Below, in pieces: positions 38,705 through 53,949 of a stretch of DNA of 64,000 nt. Location of the stretch: assembly GCF_033439725.1 (NCBI RefSeq), contig NW_026944383.1, positions 2,170,001-2,234,000 of the forward strand, read 5' to 3'. A program made the translations under genes and the position numbers. Positions within the stretch are counted from its first letter, which is position 1. The number at the start of each line of letters is the position of its first letter. The DNA is from Neurospora tetraspora. Lineage: Eukaryota > Ascomycota > Sordariomycetes > Sordariales > Sordariaceae. A model generated the notes under the pieces. It was not told the origin of the DNA. It made no database searches and worked only from the letters and a program-made list of their open reading frames with translations.

Positions 38705-41700
38705 TAAATAGATCTTTTAGAATAAAAGAGATAAGTGTTATATTTTAGGTTTTTATTTTTATTATAGAATTAGTAGGTATATAGTCGGTAATTATATATA
38801 TTATTTGGTATAACGTCCCTTTATTAGTATTACATTTATTAAGATTAAATTTAAAGTAGAATTTGTATTGGGAAATAGTAGTAAATATTCTTTTTTTGAA
38901 GAGTTGGAAAAAGAGTAGTTCCTTTATAAAATCGAATGAAGGAGTATTTTAGAATATTGAGTAAAGAAATGGGAATTGAGAGTCTTTTTGGGATTTATAG
39001 AGATAAATATTATTAAAATACTTATTATTATTAATAATAAAGATTATTTTTATGCCTTTATTAATAAAGGTTATTAGTATTATATTATAATTAGTAAAAA
39101 TATTATTGAAAAGTTAAAATATGTTATTATATTTATATTTAAGAGATAAATATGAGGGATTTTATTAGAAATGGAAGGGGTGGAGATTAAAGGGATTATT
39201 TATTTGAGGGTAGATGTTTATAGGTATAAATTTATTATTTAAATTTATATGGTCCTTAAGTAAGAATTCCCTATTATTTGGAGAAATTATAATTAATTGT
39301 TATGAAGGTTTATTTTATCCTTTATAAATATAGATTCTCGTATAAAATGGCCGGTTATTGGGTCCCGTATTTAGGATGTTCTTTAAAGAGTTTTTTTTTA
39401 AAAGCTAAGGAGTTTAAAGAAGTAGTATATTATTTAGTAATCACGTTTGTAGCTATAATAAATAGGATTAGGAAAAAGAGTGGCCGGTAAGTTGCGGAGT
39501 TAGTGATATTTATAGTAAATTTGCAAAATATTAAGAAGGCTTTTAAATTTAAAGTTGGTATAATAAATAAGGAGTTGCGAAAAATAATCTTTATAAAAAT
39601 GTACAATTATTTATTTATTTGGAAGTAAGAAGAGGTTGATAAGATTAATTCCCACCGTTTAAATATTAATTATAAAATTGAATTTAAGAAAGATAAAAAT
39701 AGTAAGGAGCCGCTTTTTTTTTTACAGTTATTTTTATAATATATTACGAAAGGAATTTTTAATATTAAAAAAAAACCTTTAGAGATTCTTTTCATAAAGG
39801 TTTTATTTATATTAATCATTTAATTATTATTACGCTGTTTCTTTTTATTAGGATATTAGGAGGAGGTCTTCGGTTTTATTACAATTATAGAATTCTTAAT
39901 ACTATTATTAAAGTAGATTAATATTTATTACTTTTAATTAAAAACATATTTAGAATTATTATTAAAGCGAAATAATTTATTAAAATAGATATTATATAAG
40001 CGTTCTATAAAATTTATATAGCCGAAGAAGAGGAAGGGAAAACGGTATTTCGAATTCGATATAGGTTATTTAAGTAGTTAATTATATTTTTCGGATTATT
40101 AGGAATACCAACTACATTTTAATAATATATTAATAGTATTTTGGTGAATTATTTCGATAATTTTACTTTAGTATATATAAACAATATATTAATTTTTTCG
40201 TTAAGTTCTAAAATAGATTGTTTAAATAAAATATACAAAATTATTAAATATATAATCATTATTAGGTTCTATTTAGATTTTAAGAAATACGAGTTCGTGG
40301 TAAAGAGTATTAAATATTTAAATAGACCCGGAGAAAATTAAAGCGATTATTAAATAGGAGGTACCTACGTTTTAAAAAGGGGTACGAAATTTCTTTAAAT
40401 TTACTAATTATTATTAGATATTCATTAAAGATTTTTCTTTAGTTATAGGATTATTAATAGTTTTTATAAGTAAAGGGGTCCCTTTTAAATAGATTAAGTA
40501 GTACGATATAGTTTTTAAGAAATTAAAGGAGTTATTTATTGAAGCCCTTATTTTTATTTAGTAGGATCCCAATTTATTTATTTTTTTAGAGGTAGATTAT
40601 AATATGTATAGTTTCAGTGGTATCTTTATTCAAGAGAAGGATAGGTAGAAAATAATAGTTATTTATTATTTTTAAAAGTTTATTTTCATTAAGCGCAATT
40701 ATTCCATTTATAATAAAGAAATGCTTACGATTATTAGGTATATAGAGGAGTGGTTTGTGGAATTTAGGAGTTGTAAGAAGTTTGTTATTGTTATTAATTA
40801 TTATAATTTCGAATATTTTATAGAGAGGTAGAAATTCTTTAAATAATAGGCGCAATAGGCCGAATTCTTTTTATAGCTTAATTTAGAGATTTTTTACTAC
40901 TTAGGGAAGTTTGCCGTAGTTTTTAATACTTTATCCCGTCGGGATTAGGATTACTTTAACGAAGAGGATATAGAGTTAGGGAAATATAGTTAATTTTCTA
41001 ATTTATTTTTAAAAATTATATTTGTATAGTCGCTTCTTTTATTATAGCAGGGAAGGGCGTAAAGGTATTTGAGAATTTAAATTTATAATAATTTTTCAAA
41101 AAAGTTTTTTAAGAAGACGAAGTTTATTAAGTTATTTATTAAATTATTATTAATAAAAATAGGACCTTTCTAATTTCTACGTAGGGTTTAAAGGTTTAAT
41201 TCGGTAAATATATTATCAATCGGTTCGGTAAATTATATTATAGAGGTTATATTTGGATTTTAAGAGTTTTTACTATTATTAAGGTTATAGCCTTATATAT
41301 ATCTTTAGAAGATATTGAAAGGAACGTTTTTAATACTTGTATTATTTAAAAAGTATACGATTTAAAAATCTTTAGGCACTTTAGAAGAGAAAGTATTATT
41401 TATATTATAAATAGAGATTTTTATTGGCCGTTAATAGGTATTTATATCTGTCGGTTTTTAATTAACTACGATATTTATAGTAAAGTAAAATATTGGAGAA
41501 ATTAAAAAAGAGGGTTATTAAAGCTTCTTCTTATTTTAAATTAGTTCTTTAAAAATATTTAGATGGACTTTATTATTGATTTCCCCCTTGTAGGAGGTTG
41601 CGTTAATTTCTTCGTTATTAAAGATAGGTTTAGTAAATTAGGGATTTTAGAATTAATATTTATTATAGAGGTAGAAGTAGTAGCAGAAGTTTTCTTTAGA

Positions 41701-43720
41701 TATTTTATATAATATTATAGGTAGTTGTAGTTTATTATTAATAATAAGGGTATTAATTGGATTAGCCGATTTTGGAAGTATTTTTTATTATTTATTAGGT
41801 ATTAATTAGTTTTCAAATATTGTTTTTTACTTTTAAACCGACGGTAGCCCCGAAAGAATAAATTAGAAGGTGTAGGCCTTTTTGAAAGTTTTTATTAATT
41901 ATGCTTAAAATGATTAGGATTATTAGTATGTTTCTATTCTTTACTATTTACGGCTATTATTTATAGTCCTTAGTAGCTTTAGTAATTCTTTTAATAGAAG
42001 CAGATTTTAAGAACTCGTAGGTTAGAATTAAGGATTTTGTTATAATATTATAATAAATTACGGATTTATATTAAGCGATTATAGTAGTTTTTGTATAAGA
42101 GTAGGAGCGTTTTATTAATTGTAAAAAGTAATTAGTTGAAGTTTTTAAGGTGGGAGATAAGGTTTGGTTAAATTTTAAGAATTTTACTATAGCCTACCCT
42201 AAGAAGAAGTTCGATTAGATCTATACGAAATATATGGTATTTAGAATTTTTAACCCTTTTATAGTAGAGTTTTCCGAATTTTTTTTAAAGGTCTTTAATT
42301 AAATTTTATATAGATTTATTTAAGAGGGTTCGTGATAATTCTTTATTAGGTTAAATTATTATTAATTTTTAATTACTAATTATTATAGGAGATAGGGAGA
42401 AAGAGTGTCTTGTAAATAAAATTTTCCATTATACGATCAAGAAAGGTCGTAGAATAATTTTAATTAATTAAATTAGTTAAGAATAATAATTTTAAGAGTT
42501 ATTAGAAGAATTTGTTAATATAGTGGCCTTGGACTATTTCGAAGCAAAATATAGCCTAATTAATATTAATAATGGATTAGTTGAATAGTTTAGTACGGAG
42601 TATACGAAGTAATAGAGATAATAATAAAGGAAGAAAAAAAAAGGGTAGTAAATATCAATTTTAAATTCTTTTAATTCTTTTTCAATATTTTACGCTTCCA
42701 GTTATTCTTAATTTTTATAATTTCTAATTATTTTTCGAACGATTTAAAGCGGGCTATTAGTTTTATTAAAGTAGGTTCTTTAGAGGGCAGGGCGGGGGTT
42801 AGGGGAATAGTTGGGGTAGTAGGAGCGGTAGGGGTTAACGGAATAGCAGCGGCGTTACTAGGGGCCGAAAGGAAGTAATTATATTTTTATTTAAAAGTTT
42901 CAATTAATCGAAATTTATTTTACTAAAGTAAATAAAATAAAAGGAATTTATCAAGAAATAGCGTTATTTTTATATAGTTCGGCGGTATAACATTGGATAG
43001 TTATAGTTTTATAAATATACCCAAAGGCTTTTATTTTTATTTTATTAAAAGTCACCGCTTCTCAAATTATAGTAAATTTTTTAATTAAAGACGAAGCTCA
43101 GCTATATTATTTATTATTGTTATAATAGATTATATACGCCCGGTTTCTAGGCTTAGTATAGTGTTTGCGCAGGATATTTAAATATAAAATATATAGGATT
43201 TCGGAGAGGTTATAATTTAGTTAAAGAATAAATAAAATTAATAACGATTTTTTGAAGTAGGAATAATAAGGAGGATTTATTAGTAAGTATTTAGATTTAA
43301 TAAATTTAGGCTTTTTAAGGGTAATAATAGGGTTTTTAATACGTTTATAATAGGCGGCCGCCTCTTAGGAGGGGGATTAGGAATTATATAATAATAGCGA
43401 AGACGGGGCTTCGTTTTTAGATGGTTAAAATAGAAATAAGAACGGTTCGGACGAAATTAGGCGAAGTATTTATTTGAGTTAGGAAGGGTAGGTGAGGAAT
43501 TTGTTAAGGGATAGTAATATTTATTTTAGTAATTTAAACGATAATTAGAAAGAAAAGAAGAAAGGAAAGAGAAAGGAGAAAGAAGTAAGGGGAAGGGTTT
43601 TTGTATATAATTCTAGAGGTGTGTGTGTGCGTGCGCTATTGCTTGCTACCTACTACTTTCGTTGGTTGAAATAGAAGGAGTAAATATATAGAGAGGTAGG
43701 AGGAGGGAGGAGGGGGGTAA

Positions 43721-43922
43721 TATTATAGGGTTAAGGCCTAGGTTATAGTATTTTAATTATCGATTAGAGCTATTATGAGGCGCCGTGGTTATATTTATAT
43801 AGCCTCTATTAAAACTTTGTATTTCCGGTAGAGCCGCCTCTTAAATAGAACTTTTTTTCTTTATAGAACCTTAATTAAGCTATACGACTAGCACTTGTGT
43901 TAATTGTGCTGTCCCCATTATA
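43721..43922 (+). repeat. 3' LTR of retroelement A
   Basis: Partner of 37025-37227. Here the inner (left) half is the more AT-shifted one and the outer (right) half is better preserved. Confidence 0.9.
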
Positions 43923-44819
43923 TTCTTACTTTATTACCTTTACATATAAATACTAATTATACCTCACAAGTATCGAAATAACCCCTTAATAATTAGTATT
44001 AATAATAACTACTTTAATAAGATTAAACCGTACTAATAATAACAACGATAATTCTATTACTATCCCTCGCGCTAATAGTAAATAGGTACGTCGATATATA
44101 GAGAAGGGAAACTTCTATAACGTTCGAATAAAATCGATAGCGTAAGTAAAAAAGGCATTACAAATACGGGCAAATATAAACGAGGTCTTTTAGTTATTCT
44201 ATAAGACTATTACGAAATATAAATTAAGAGGGATAATATCTAGAATAGTAATAAATTTAATTTTAGAGTTAGTATATTAAATAAAACCTATTTCGTATAA
44301 ATTTATACTAAAATAACCGAAGTGTAATCTATTAATCCTAACTAAAAAATCCTTATTACTATTCTTAAAACTATCTCTACTTCTAATCGTACTATACTAC
44401 CCTTCGTTTTACTCCCCGGCGTTAATATTACATACAAGTATATTAATAATTCCCTTAACAATAGGACAATCCTCGCCGCATCCGTACGAAAGTATATAAA
44501 TAACTAATATACGCTAAATTAATTCAAATACTAAGAGGAGCATTTACAACCTATTAATAAGGAAGAGAGGCGAATTTTAATATTAAATAATATAGTAATT
44601 ACTATACTATCGAATTTTACGAATAATATAAGCGAAATAATATTACCCTATTTCTTTTACTTCCTTATTCTACCTACTTCCTTTAACCTCTCGATATTAG
44701 GATATTTTAGATCTATAAACATTTTTATTAGGTAGATATATGTAAGAAGTTCGCCTTCAATAACGTAAACTATAATAAATTAAATTTTCTTAATAACCTT
44801 AAGTAAGTTCGTAAGAAGG

Positions 44820-45073
44820 TGTCACAAGATTGCCTATAACTGTGCTTGGCACATGCACGGCTCCTACTATAGGTAGTTGAGCCTCGTGCCGTACTATTGC
44901 CGCTATTAGCCAATAGTATATTACGTACATATATACGTCCGCTAGTCCCAGCTCTAAGTATAGCCTTCGTACTTTATCCTATATCGCTAAATTTACGTAT
45001 ACTTCTCTTCTCCTCTCTTCGTATAATTACGTATATTTAATCTACTCCCTACTATTTGCTTTACTCTGTAATA
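44820..45073 (+). repeat. 5' LTR of retroelement B
   Basis: A 254-bp direct repeat paired with 52094-52347. The outer half is GC-normal and the inner half AT-shifted. Confidence 0.9.
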
Positions 45074-48000
45074 GTTAATTACACCTTTCTATTACGCTGC
45101 GAATATATGTTATTATTATTACCGCTATTATTAAAAATCTCTAACGTACTCGCAATCTAATGCACTATAATAAATTAATTAGTCATACCGTAATATTAAA
45201 TTAAGTAATTGTATTATAATACTTTCGAACGCTTATAAAGTAGAACTCTTTTTGTCTTTTATTAAATATTGCTATATAATAGTACCCTATTATTTAAATG
45301 ATTAATATCTTTTATTATTAATATAGATATTACGATTTCTATAATTAGTTCTATTATTGATCCTACTTACGAATAATTCTTCGATAATATTATTAAGGCC
45401 CTTAACGGTAATTAAGAACTAAATAATTTAATTAAAGAGGACCTTTTTAATATTATTTTATAATTAATTAATTACCCTGCCTTCTCCTATATTATTACCG
45501 CCCTCGTACGCTTAATTAACGAAAATGTAATTAAAGTTGATTTATTTACTACTATAGTAGAAAATACGTTAATTATTATTAAAAAGTAATGTATTGCGTA
45601 AAATATTATAATTGCTAATCTTTTTAATATAATTAATATTTTAAATAGTAAAGTTATTATTTTTAAAAAGTATTTTATAAATATTTAAAATAATTTAACC
45701 GACTTTAATTCTATTTTCTTTACCGCTAATAAAATTTCAACCAAATTTAAAAAGGACATTACTACTTAAATTAAAGCCTTTAAGGACGCCCTCCGTACGA
45801 AAATTAATTTACCCGAAATTATCCCCATACTTAAGAATAACGAAGAAGAAAATAATATATTTACCCTTATTCTTAAATTACGTATTAATAAGGATCCCGA
45901 AGTTTTTACCGGCGAGGGTAATATAATTATTAAACGTATTAAATCTTACTATATTTAGCATATAAAGATCGAATTCTATTAATTTTAAGATGCTGAGTAC
46001 TTTAATTAACATAAGCGTTATAAAATTATTTAAATTTTATAATATTTAGGTAGTCCTGTATTTTACGTTCTATTGCCCTAGGTTATATTAATATTAATGG
46101 TGGTTGATAAAAATAAATAAGTATAGAAGATTAGCGAATTTTTATTCGCTTACTTTGATATTAAATATAATTATATAAATTTTACCTTCGAATTCTATTG
46201 CGATTTTGAAAATTTGAAAATAATCAAGGGTTAAAATAATTCGATTTCGAACATAAATTTATTACCCTTATTGACCGTTATAATTTAAATAATACTATAA
46301 AAACCTATTATTTAAAAATAAAGGTTACTGACTAAGTTTATAACGTTATTGCGTACTAGTAAGAGACTCCCGCTCTTAACGATTATAATAAGTAGTTTAC
46401 TATATATTGTAAGTTCGCTACTAACTTCGAAGAGTGTAATTAGTATAATAAAATTATTATATTTTATAAGAATAATAATTCCGGTAATTCTAGCTCCAGT
46501 TCTAGTAATAGTGATTCCGCCTCCGCCTCCGGATATACTATTAATTAAAATAGTAACGCTATAAATTTTAATACTATATTTGCCCTCGATATTTCTCTAG
46601 CTTGTATAATTAATAAAATTATTATTAATTACTACGTATAGAATAATCTATATAAATACTACGTTAAACTGGGTTATTAGGCGATTAATTATTATAATAG
46701 TATTAATACTAGTATTTTTAGGTTGGAGAGAGACTGTAATTACTATAATAACTATTATAGTAGTAGTAACGGAAGTAATAATAATTAATCCGTTATAGGC
46801 TAAACCGGCTATAGTAATGGCGTTCGTATTAATACTATAGGTATTAGAGAGGCTATTCCCGCCGCTCCTACTACTATAACCGCTCCGCCTATCGCCCTAA
46901 TTCCCTCCGCCGCCGGCGAATATAGCGCGGGAAATACGTAACCTCCCTATTAAATTATACGGAGAAGCTATTATTTATTATAGTAATAAAAAAGGAGCAT
47001 ATAAATTTAATAAATTTAGAAATTATTTAATTAAAGAATTTAATTTTAAATCATTATAATAATAATTTCATCTTATTTTCTACTTATATTATTTACAGAT
47101 TACGTAATTAAAGGAATAAATATACTATTTTAATCGACAATAGGTATTTAATATTCGCTTTTATTAATTATAATTTTACTATTTATTATATTATACTATT
47201 ATTAAAGCTTCCTAAGCTAAAGGCTTTATATTTAGCCGACAGCGTCCCTAAGGATTTTATTATTTACTATTACGAAATCTAATTTTAAATTGGCTATTAT
47301 ATAGAAATAATTGTAATATTAACGTAAAATTTAATAGTAGATTACCTGGTAATTTTAAATATACTATAGTTCACATTTTATAACCCCTTAATATTTTAAT
47401 TAAATAGATTAATTACTTTTAAGAAAATATATATTAGACATTGCTTACCCGTAAATTTATTTATTTCCTTTCGTCAAATACCTAAAGCTTAGGATAATAA
47501 TTATACGAAACGTTATGAAGTTTTAAATTAAATTATTACCCCGCCTTTATCCTTAATAATAGAAGATAATACTGAAGAATCTTTATAACCCGAAAATAGA
47601 ATAATATTCTATTTATAGGAGATGAATATACCCTTATAATTAAACTTTAACCCTAGAACCGCTAGCCGTCTATTACCCATTTAATAAATGAGATGTGCTA
47701 TAAAATAATGTTTCGTACCGCTAGAAGTCTATTAAATACGTTCTAATATACTGTTAATTACAAACCCCGCCTCTAAAATGAAACTTGCAATTTACTATTT
47801 TATTACTAGTTAATAGAAATTTAATATAGGCTACTGTATATATATTCGCCGTATTTATTATTCGAACGATTTAATCATTTTAATAGATATTAAAGATTTA
47901 ATAGTAGTTAATTTTAATTGGCTTTACGAAATTTATAAATTACGAATATTCTATATATTATACGCCGAAATTATAGATATTGTAGAGGAAGTTAAGGCGG

Positions 48001-51000
48001 AAAAGAAAGTCTGGGCTAAAGAAGTAGAGGGAAACGTCTTAAAATTTAAAGAGTAAAGAAATAATAGAAGGGTTATCGAATGAAGGGTAAGGATAAGAAT
48101 AAGAAATTTATTAATTAAAGAAATAATATAGGAAATTATAAATAGTAAGGGTATTAAATATAAGAGGTTATTAGGTAAATATTTCTACTTTTAAATTAAT
48201 GTCTACGCGGGTGGAGGATCTAAAGTTACTATTCGAGTTATTAGAATTATTAATAAAATTTACTTAAATAGTAAGTTAAATAAAGATTTCGAACGTTGTA
48301 AGGAAGCTATTAAAATTGTTAGGATTATTGAGGAAAACGCTGCTAAATTCTATAAAAAAGCCGATAAGCCCCCTAAAATTAACGAATAAATTAAAGAAAA
48401 TTTTCTTAAATAATATTAGAAATATATGAACGTTTGTAAATTTAAGAAAGTTATAATTACCCCCCCTCACCGCTCTTATAACGTTAAAATCGAATTAAAA
48501 TTAAGCGAATAAGTGCCCTATTTAAAGTTAAAACTTTTTAACCTTAACGAATTAAACATAATTAAAAAATAAATCGACGACAATTTTAAAATCGGATTTA
48601 TCCACCTATTCTAATTAGAGGCCGCTTTTTAAATTTTATTCTCAAAGAAACCGGGCGGCGGAATAAGAATTTTCGTAAATATAAAAGTATTAATAATATT
48701 ATATTTAAGAGCTAATACCCCTTCTTTTTAATTAAAGAGACTTTTAACGTTATTTATAAGGCTAAAATCTTTATTAAATTAGATATTATCGCCGCTTTTA
48801 ACCGTATCTACGTAGTAGAAGGGTATAAATAGTTAATTATTTTTATTACTCGTTTCGAGCTCTTTAAATCCTTAATATACCCTTTCGGGCTATAAAGAAT
48901 TTTAAATACCTTTTAAAATTACGTTAATGATATCCTATACGATATATTAAATATATATGCGACTACTTATTTCGATAATATCCTAATCTTTTTTAATAAC
49001 GAGGAGGACTATAAGCAATATATAAACGACGTTCTCGAACGCTTAGCCAAGGCTAACCTATAAATAAATATTAATAAATACGAACTCTATATTAAAAAAT
49101 TGAATATTTAGGATCAAATATTATATTTAGAAATATTAAAATAAATTTAAAGAAGGTTAAAACTATCGCCGACTAATAGCCCCCTACTTTTAAAAAATTC
49201 TTAAAAAGCTTCCTAGGCTTTACTAATTTCTATTAGTATTTTATTAAAGAATTTTCAACTATAACTATATTATTATACAATTTTACGAAATAAAATATCG
49301 AATAGGTATAGACTTTAATTTAGTAATCCGCTTTCAAAATATTGAAAGCTACTTTTAGTAGCGGACCTACTTTATATATATACGATTAATCTAAAAAAAA
49401 TAATTGTAGAAATAAACGCTTCCAATTAAATATTAGGCAATACCTTCTTTTAATATAGGGACGACGGAATATTCTACCCTATAATTTATTTCTTATTAAA
49501 GTATACCGCCTAATAATATAATTATAATATTTTTAATAAGGAATTGCTAGCCATTATTAAAGCTTTAGAGGAATAGAGGCTAAATTTAGAGGTCGTTTAA
49601 TAGCTATTTAATATCGTTATAGATTATAAGAATTTAAAGATTTTTACTACGAATAAATACTTAACCCTTTACTATATACGCTAATTATAATTTTTATTCT
49701 ATTTTAATTTTTTAATCCGCTATACCCCAGATTCGAAGAATCTTCGCCCCGATACTTTGAGTAGGAAGCCCGAGGATATACTTTTAAATATAAAGGATTA
49801 TTATTTAAAAATTAAAAACCGCAAATTAATCGACCCCGTTCGTTTTGAAAACGGTTATTTTAAATTATCGGCTATAAGTATTAATAATTTAAATTTCAAT
49901 AAAGAAGTTTTCTTTCTAACCTTAAACGCCCTAAATGAATTAAATAAATTTACGGACAATATTATTAAAAAAAGCTATACTTAATTTTTAGTAATATAGG
50001 AGGTAATAATTTATTTGCAGGACCCGAACCGTTTTAAATAGTGCCCTTATATTAAAAAAAAGTTGAAAGTAGCATTCGTAGAATATTTAATAATAAAAAA
50101 TAAAATATATTATAAGAGGAAAATATTTATTAACCCCGACGATATAATTATTTATTTATAATTGATTTATTATACGTATTTATTTTTAATGGCGGGCTAC
50201 CCGGGTAAAAATAAAACCTAAATATAAATAAACGAATATTAGTATTAGTCCAATATAGCGGAGGCTATTAGGGCTTACTATAAGGGTTATTTAATTTATT
50301 TAAAAATTAAAATATTGTGGAAAACTAAAGTAGGCTACTTTAAGTTAATGCTAGCCTCTTTCATACCCTAGACCGATATTTCGGTCGATTATATTTCCCT
50401 ACTCCCTGAAAATCTATATTTAAATTAGAAATTTAAATATATTACTATTGTAATAAATTAATTAATTAAAATTTTATTATTATACCGTTACCGAGACTAT
50501 AGAAGTTAAAAAAATTATTTTATTATTTTATTAAACGGGTATATACCCTTTATGACCTCCTTAATATTATAGTATCCGATAGAAGCTCTTAATTTATATT
50601 ATTATTCTAGTCTACGATTTATAAAAGATTAGTAATTAAGAAGCTACTTAATTCCGTTTTTTACTCTTAAACGAATGCCCAAATAGAGTATATCAACGCG
50701 GAAATAAAATAATATTTACAAATTTTCGTAAATTAGGTATAAACGGACTAAGCTAAGTCATTATTACTAACGGAATTCGCCGGTAATAATATAGTTTTAG
50801 AAATTATAGGAATTACTCTATTTTTTACTACCTATAAATTTTACCCGTATATAAATATCGAACTTTCTTCAATTACCCCCTTATAATTTTCGTTTACTTA
50901 ATAAAAAGAATATTTAAAAGTTAACGAATTAATAGTTTGCTTTAAAATTATTTAGGATTATATATGTACTTCGATAAAGAAGGTATAAAACTGTTACGAA

Positions 51001-52093
51001 GCTAATATTAACGAAAAATAATTCGATACGCCAAAATACCAGCCTAAGGACTTAATTATACTAAATATAACTAATTTAATTAATTGGCGCCCTTATAATA
51101 AACTATACCCTCGCTAGGGGAGCCCTTTCAAAACCGAATAAATATATTCCTATAATATTAAATTTATTTTACTCACTAATATAAAATACTCCCTAATCTT
51201 CTATACCTTTATAATTAAATTATATAGGGAAGGTTTATCCGGTTAAACTACTATTTAAGAGGATATACGAATTAATAAAGGTAGGGTTATAATTAGAATT
51301 AATAATTATAAAGAAATAATAAAATAGGAATTCGATAAATTTCCAAATTATAAATAGAAGGGAAATAATTACTATTAATTCTATATAATAATATAAATTT
51401 ATTATAACTTTACTAAAGAATTAATTACTAACGTAATTAATGTAATGAAGGCTATTATAACCTTCTATAATAATTACCCCAAAGCGCTGATTCCGTTAAG
51501 AATTTAAAAATAATTAAAGATTATAACTATATTATAAAAGTAAACCCTAGCCCTAATACTACGAATTCTAACGCCCTACGTACCCCGAATACCCCGAATT
51601 ATATTATTAATTCCACCCTTAATATTACCGACCCTAACCCTAGCCCCAAAACGCTCTAAGCGTATTACTAATTTAAAAGAATATATCAACGCCACCGTTG
51701 CAAATATTACAACCGAACAGTAAGTAGCCCCGCCCCTAAAGCTAGGCCTAACGGTCGAAACAATCCCCTATAAGCTAAAAGTACTATTTATAAAGGATAT
51801 AAAGAAGTTAGATAAAGTTTTCAATAATATCTTTAAAGAATTGTCGGAAATATAATAAAGAAAGAGGCTCCCTACGAAGAATATAGAGGATATGCTAGAG
51901 GCGGGGACCTATTAATAAAATAATAATAATTAAATAATAGAAGAGCTTAGGGATATAAGGAGGATCCGGGAATTTGAAAGCGGAAGATCTTATTTATAAG
52001 TAAAGGAGTTTAAAGATAAGGATTGAAAGATAATCTATTATTTCATATATATATAGATTTTAAAACTATAGAACTTCTTTTATAGGGAGGAAA

Positions 52094-52347
52094 TATTACA
52101 AAATTACCTATAACTATACTTAACATATATACGGCTCCTACCATAAGTAATTAAGCCTCGTGCCGTACTATTACTGCTATTAGCTAATAGCATATTACGT
52201 ATATATATACGTACGCTGGTCCCGGCTCTAGGCATAGCCTTCGTACTTTGCCCTATATCACTAGACCTGCGTATACTTCTCTTCTCCTCTCCTCGTACAA
52301 CTACGCATATCCAATCTACCCCCTACTACTCGCCTTGCCCCGTGATA
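52094..52347 (+). repeat. 3' LTR of retroelement B
   Basis: Partner of 44820-45073. Its inner half is more AT-shifted than its outer half, mirroring the 5' LTR. Confidence 0.9.
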
Positions 52348-53949
52348 GAAGGTATTCAAACCAATTAATATACATTTTATTTAGAAACGTACCGGCTTAG
52401 CTCCCTTCAACCCTAATTTAATCATATCAAACCTTCGTAATCCGTTAACCTCATTAATAAACAACGAATTTATTAAAGAAAAGCGAGGGTATATAATTCG
52501 TCTCGCTAAATAGGGATTTATCGACTTTAGTATAGAAAAAGAACGAATATAATTTCGTATATTAAGGAAACTATTTACCAATGTACTAAATAATCCCCCT
52601 GTTGTATATAACCCCTATATAATAAGGGAATTCCCTATTTTACCAGAGCTATTTATACCTAAGTAGAAAGACCGCTCTTAAAGAGAATAGAACAATATAA
52701 TTATATTAATTCTTAACCTCCTCTCTATTAAAAAGTATAATAAATATATTAATTAACGGCTTTCGTTTATAATTAAGGGAGATTACCCAATATTATTAAC
52801 GGTTTTATACGTATTTGCCCAGTGAAATAAGGCTAGTAATGCACTTAGTTAATTAATTATAAAGGAGGTTAAATTAAAGCGTAAGTATAAAGATAAAGTA
52901 GTTAAAGAGGTACTACGTAAATTTTATACTACTAACCGTCTATTAGGCTGTAATAATATAATTATTATTAGTGATAGTAAATTATATACGGCTATAAATG
53001 AGTATTAACGTATTACCCTCACTAAGAAAGAAAATGACTGTATTTATATTCAAAAACTTCAATGAAAATAGAGTATATTAAGTAAATAGGTCAATAGCTT
53101 TATTATAATTTGAAAAATATAATTAACAAGCGAGAGGTTATAGTTACGTGTTATTAAAATACTAAGGAAGGAGATTTAAATATATACTATTCTATATAGA
53201 ATTTAATTATTTAATAAATTATAGCTTATTAATTAATACCGTAAGAAGAGGGTAAACTGCTGGCGCTACTTTTAAGTAGAATAGTAAAAGGCTATAAATA
53301 ATAAAGTAAAAAGGTTAAGGGGTAAACGTACTATAAAGGTCATAACCCTACCCATTTATTAATAACTTTCTAATAATCCCCCCAAATTATATACTCTATA
53401 AGTATTTAGTAAAGTAAGAAAGAAAATTACAAATAATACTATTACTACCTAATTAACTAATAAAAATACTAGTATAATACTAATTGCTAAAGAGGAACTA
53501 CTAAAAACAAAGGTTATTAAAAATAAAGAATATATTAATCTACAAGATAATTTAAATTAGTAATACTTTAACAACAAACGGTATACCCAAATAAACAAAG
53601 AGGATAAGGAATATAAGGAATATAAAAATAAGGCTATTTCTAACAATGACGACGACGACGAGGGGGGGGAGGAGGATAATAATAACGATATAGAGGGATA
53701 TAGGGATTCTAATTACGAGGAGGTTAATATACTACAGCAATAAGGGTATATAAAATAATCCATGTCATTAGACTCATACGTGTGCAAAATAACAATAATT
53801 TTACGTGTTGATGTATATGCTGGTCATGTCAGCGATTTTGCATGCGACTAAGAAATATGGATATATTATTATAAAAAACTATTGGCTCCGGGCGGAAGAC
53901 TTCTATTTGTATGGGAAACGTTAGTAAGTGGATGTACCCCGCTCGGTAT

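Larger units (their letters stand above)
37025..43922 (+). mobile_element. LTR retroelement A, Ty3/gypsy type, fossil
   Basis: A 6.9-kb element with LTRs at 37025-37227 and 43721-43922 (about 203 bp each, TG start) and a 5-bp target duplication TTCTT (37020-37024 and 43923-43927). It lies on the plus strand. Reverse-transcriptase similarity is visible near 40,150-40,320, with RNase H and integrase-like sequence downstream to about 42,300, an order fitting Ty3/gypsy. It is thoroughly broken, with dozens of breaks in every frame, and strongly AT-shifted in the manner of RIP. It is younger than the pogo-like element it entered and older than the solo LTR within it. Confidence 0.88.
44820..52347 (+). 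mobile_element. LTR retroelement B, Ty3/gypsy type, fossil
   Basis: A 7.5-kb element with 254-bp LTRs (44820-45073 and 52094-52347) and a 5-bp duplication GAAGG (44815-44819 and 52348-52352). It is plus-strand oriented. A gag-like region with a Ser/Asn-rich stretch lies near 46,350-46,800, and reverse-transcriptase/RNase H similarity near 48,400-49,700 (for example FKKFLKSFLGFTNFY). Integrase-like sequence follows toward 51,000. Its LTRs and TSD differ from those of A, so it is a separate family or lineage. It is thoroughly broken, with dozens of breaks, and RIP-type mutated. Confidence 0.86.
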
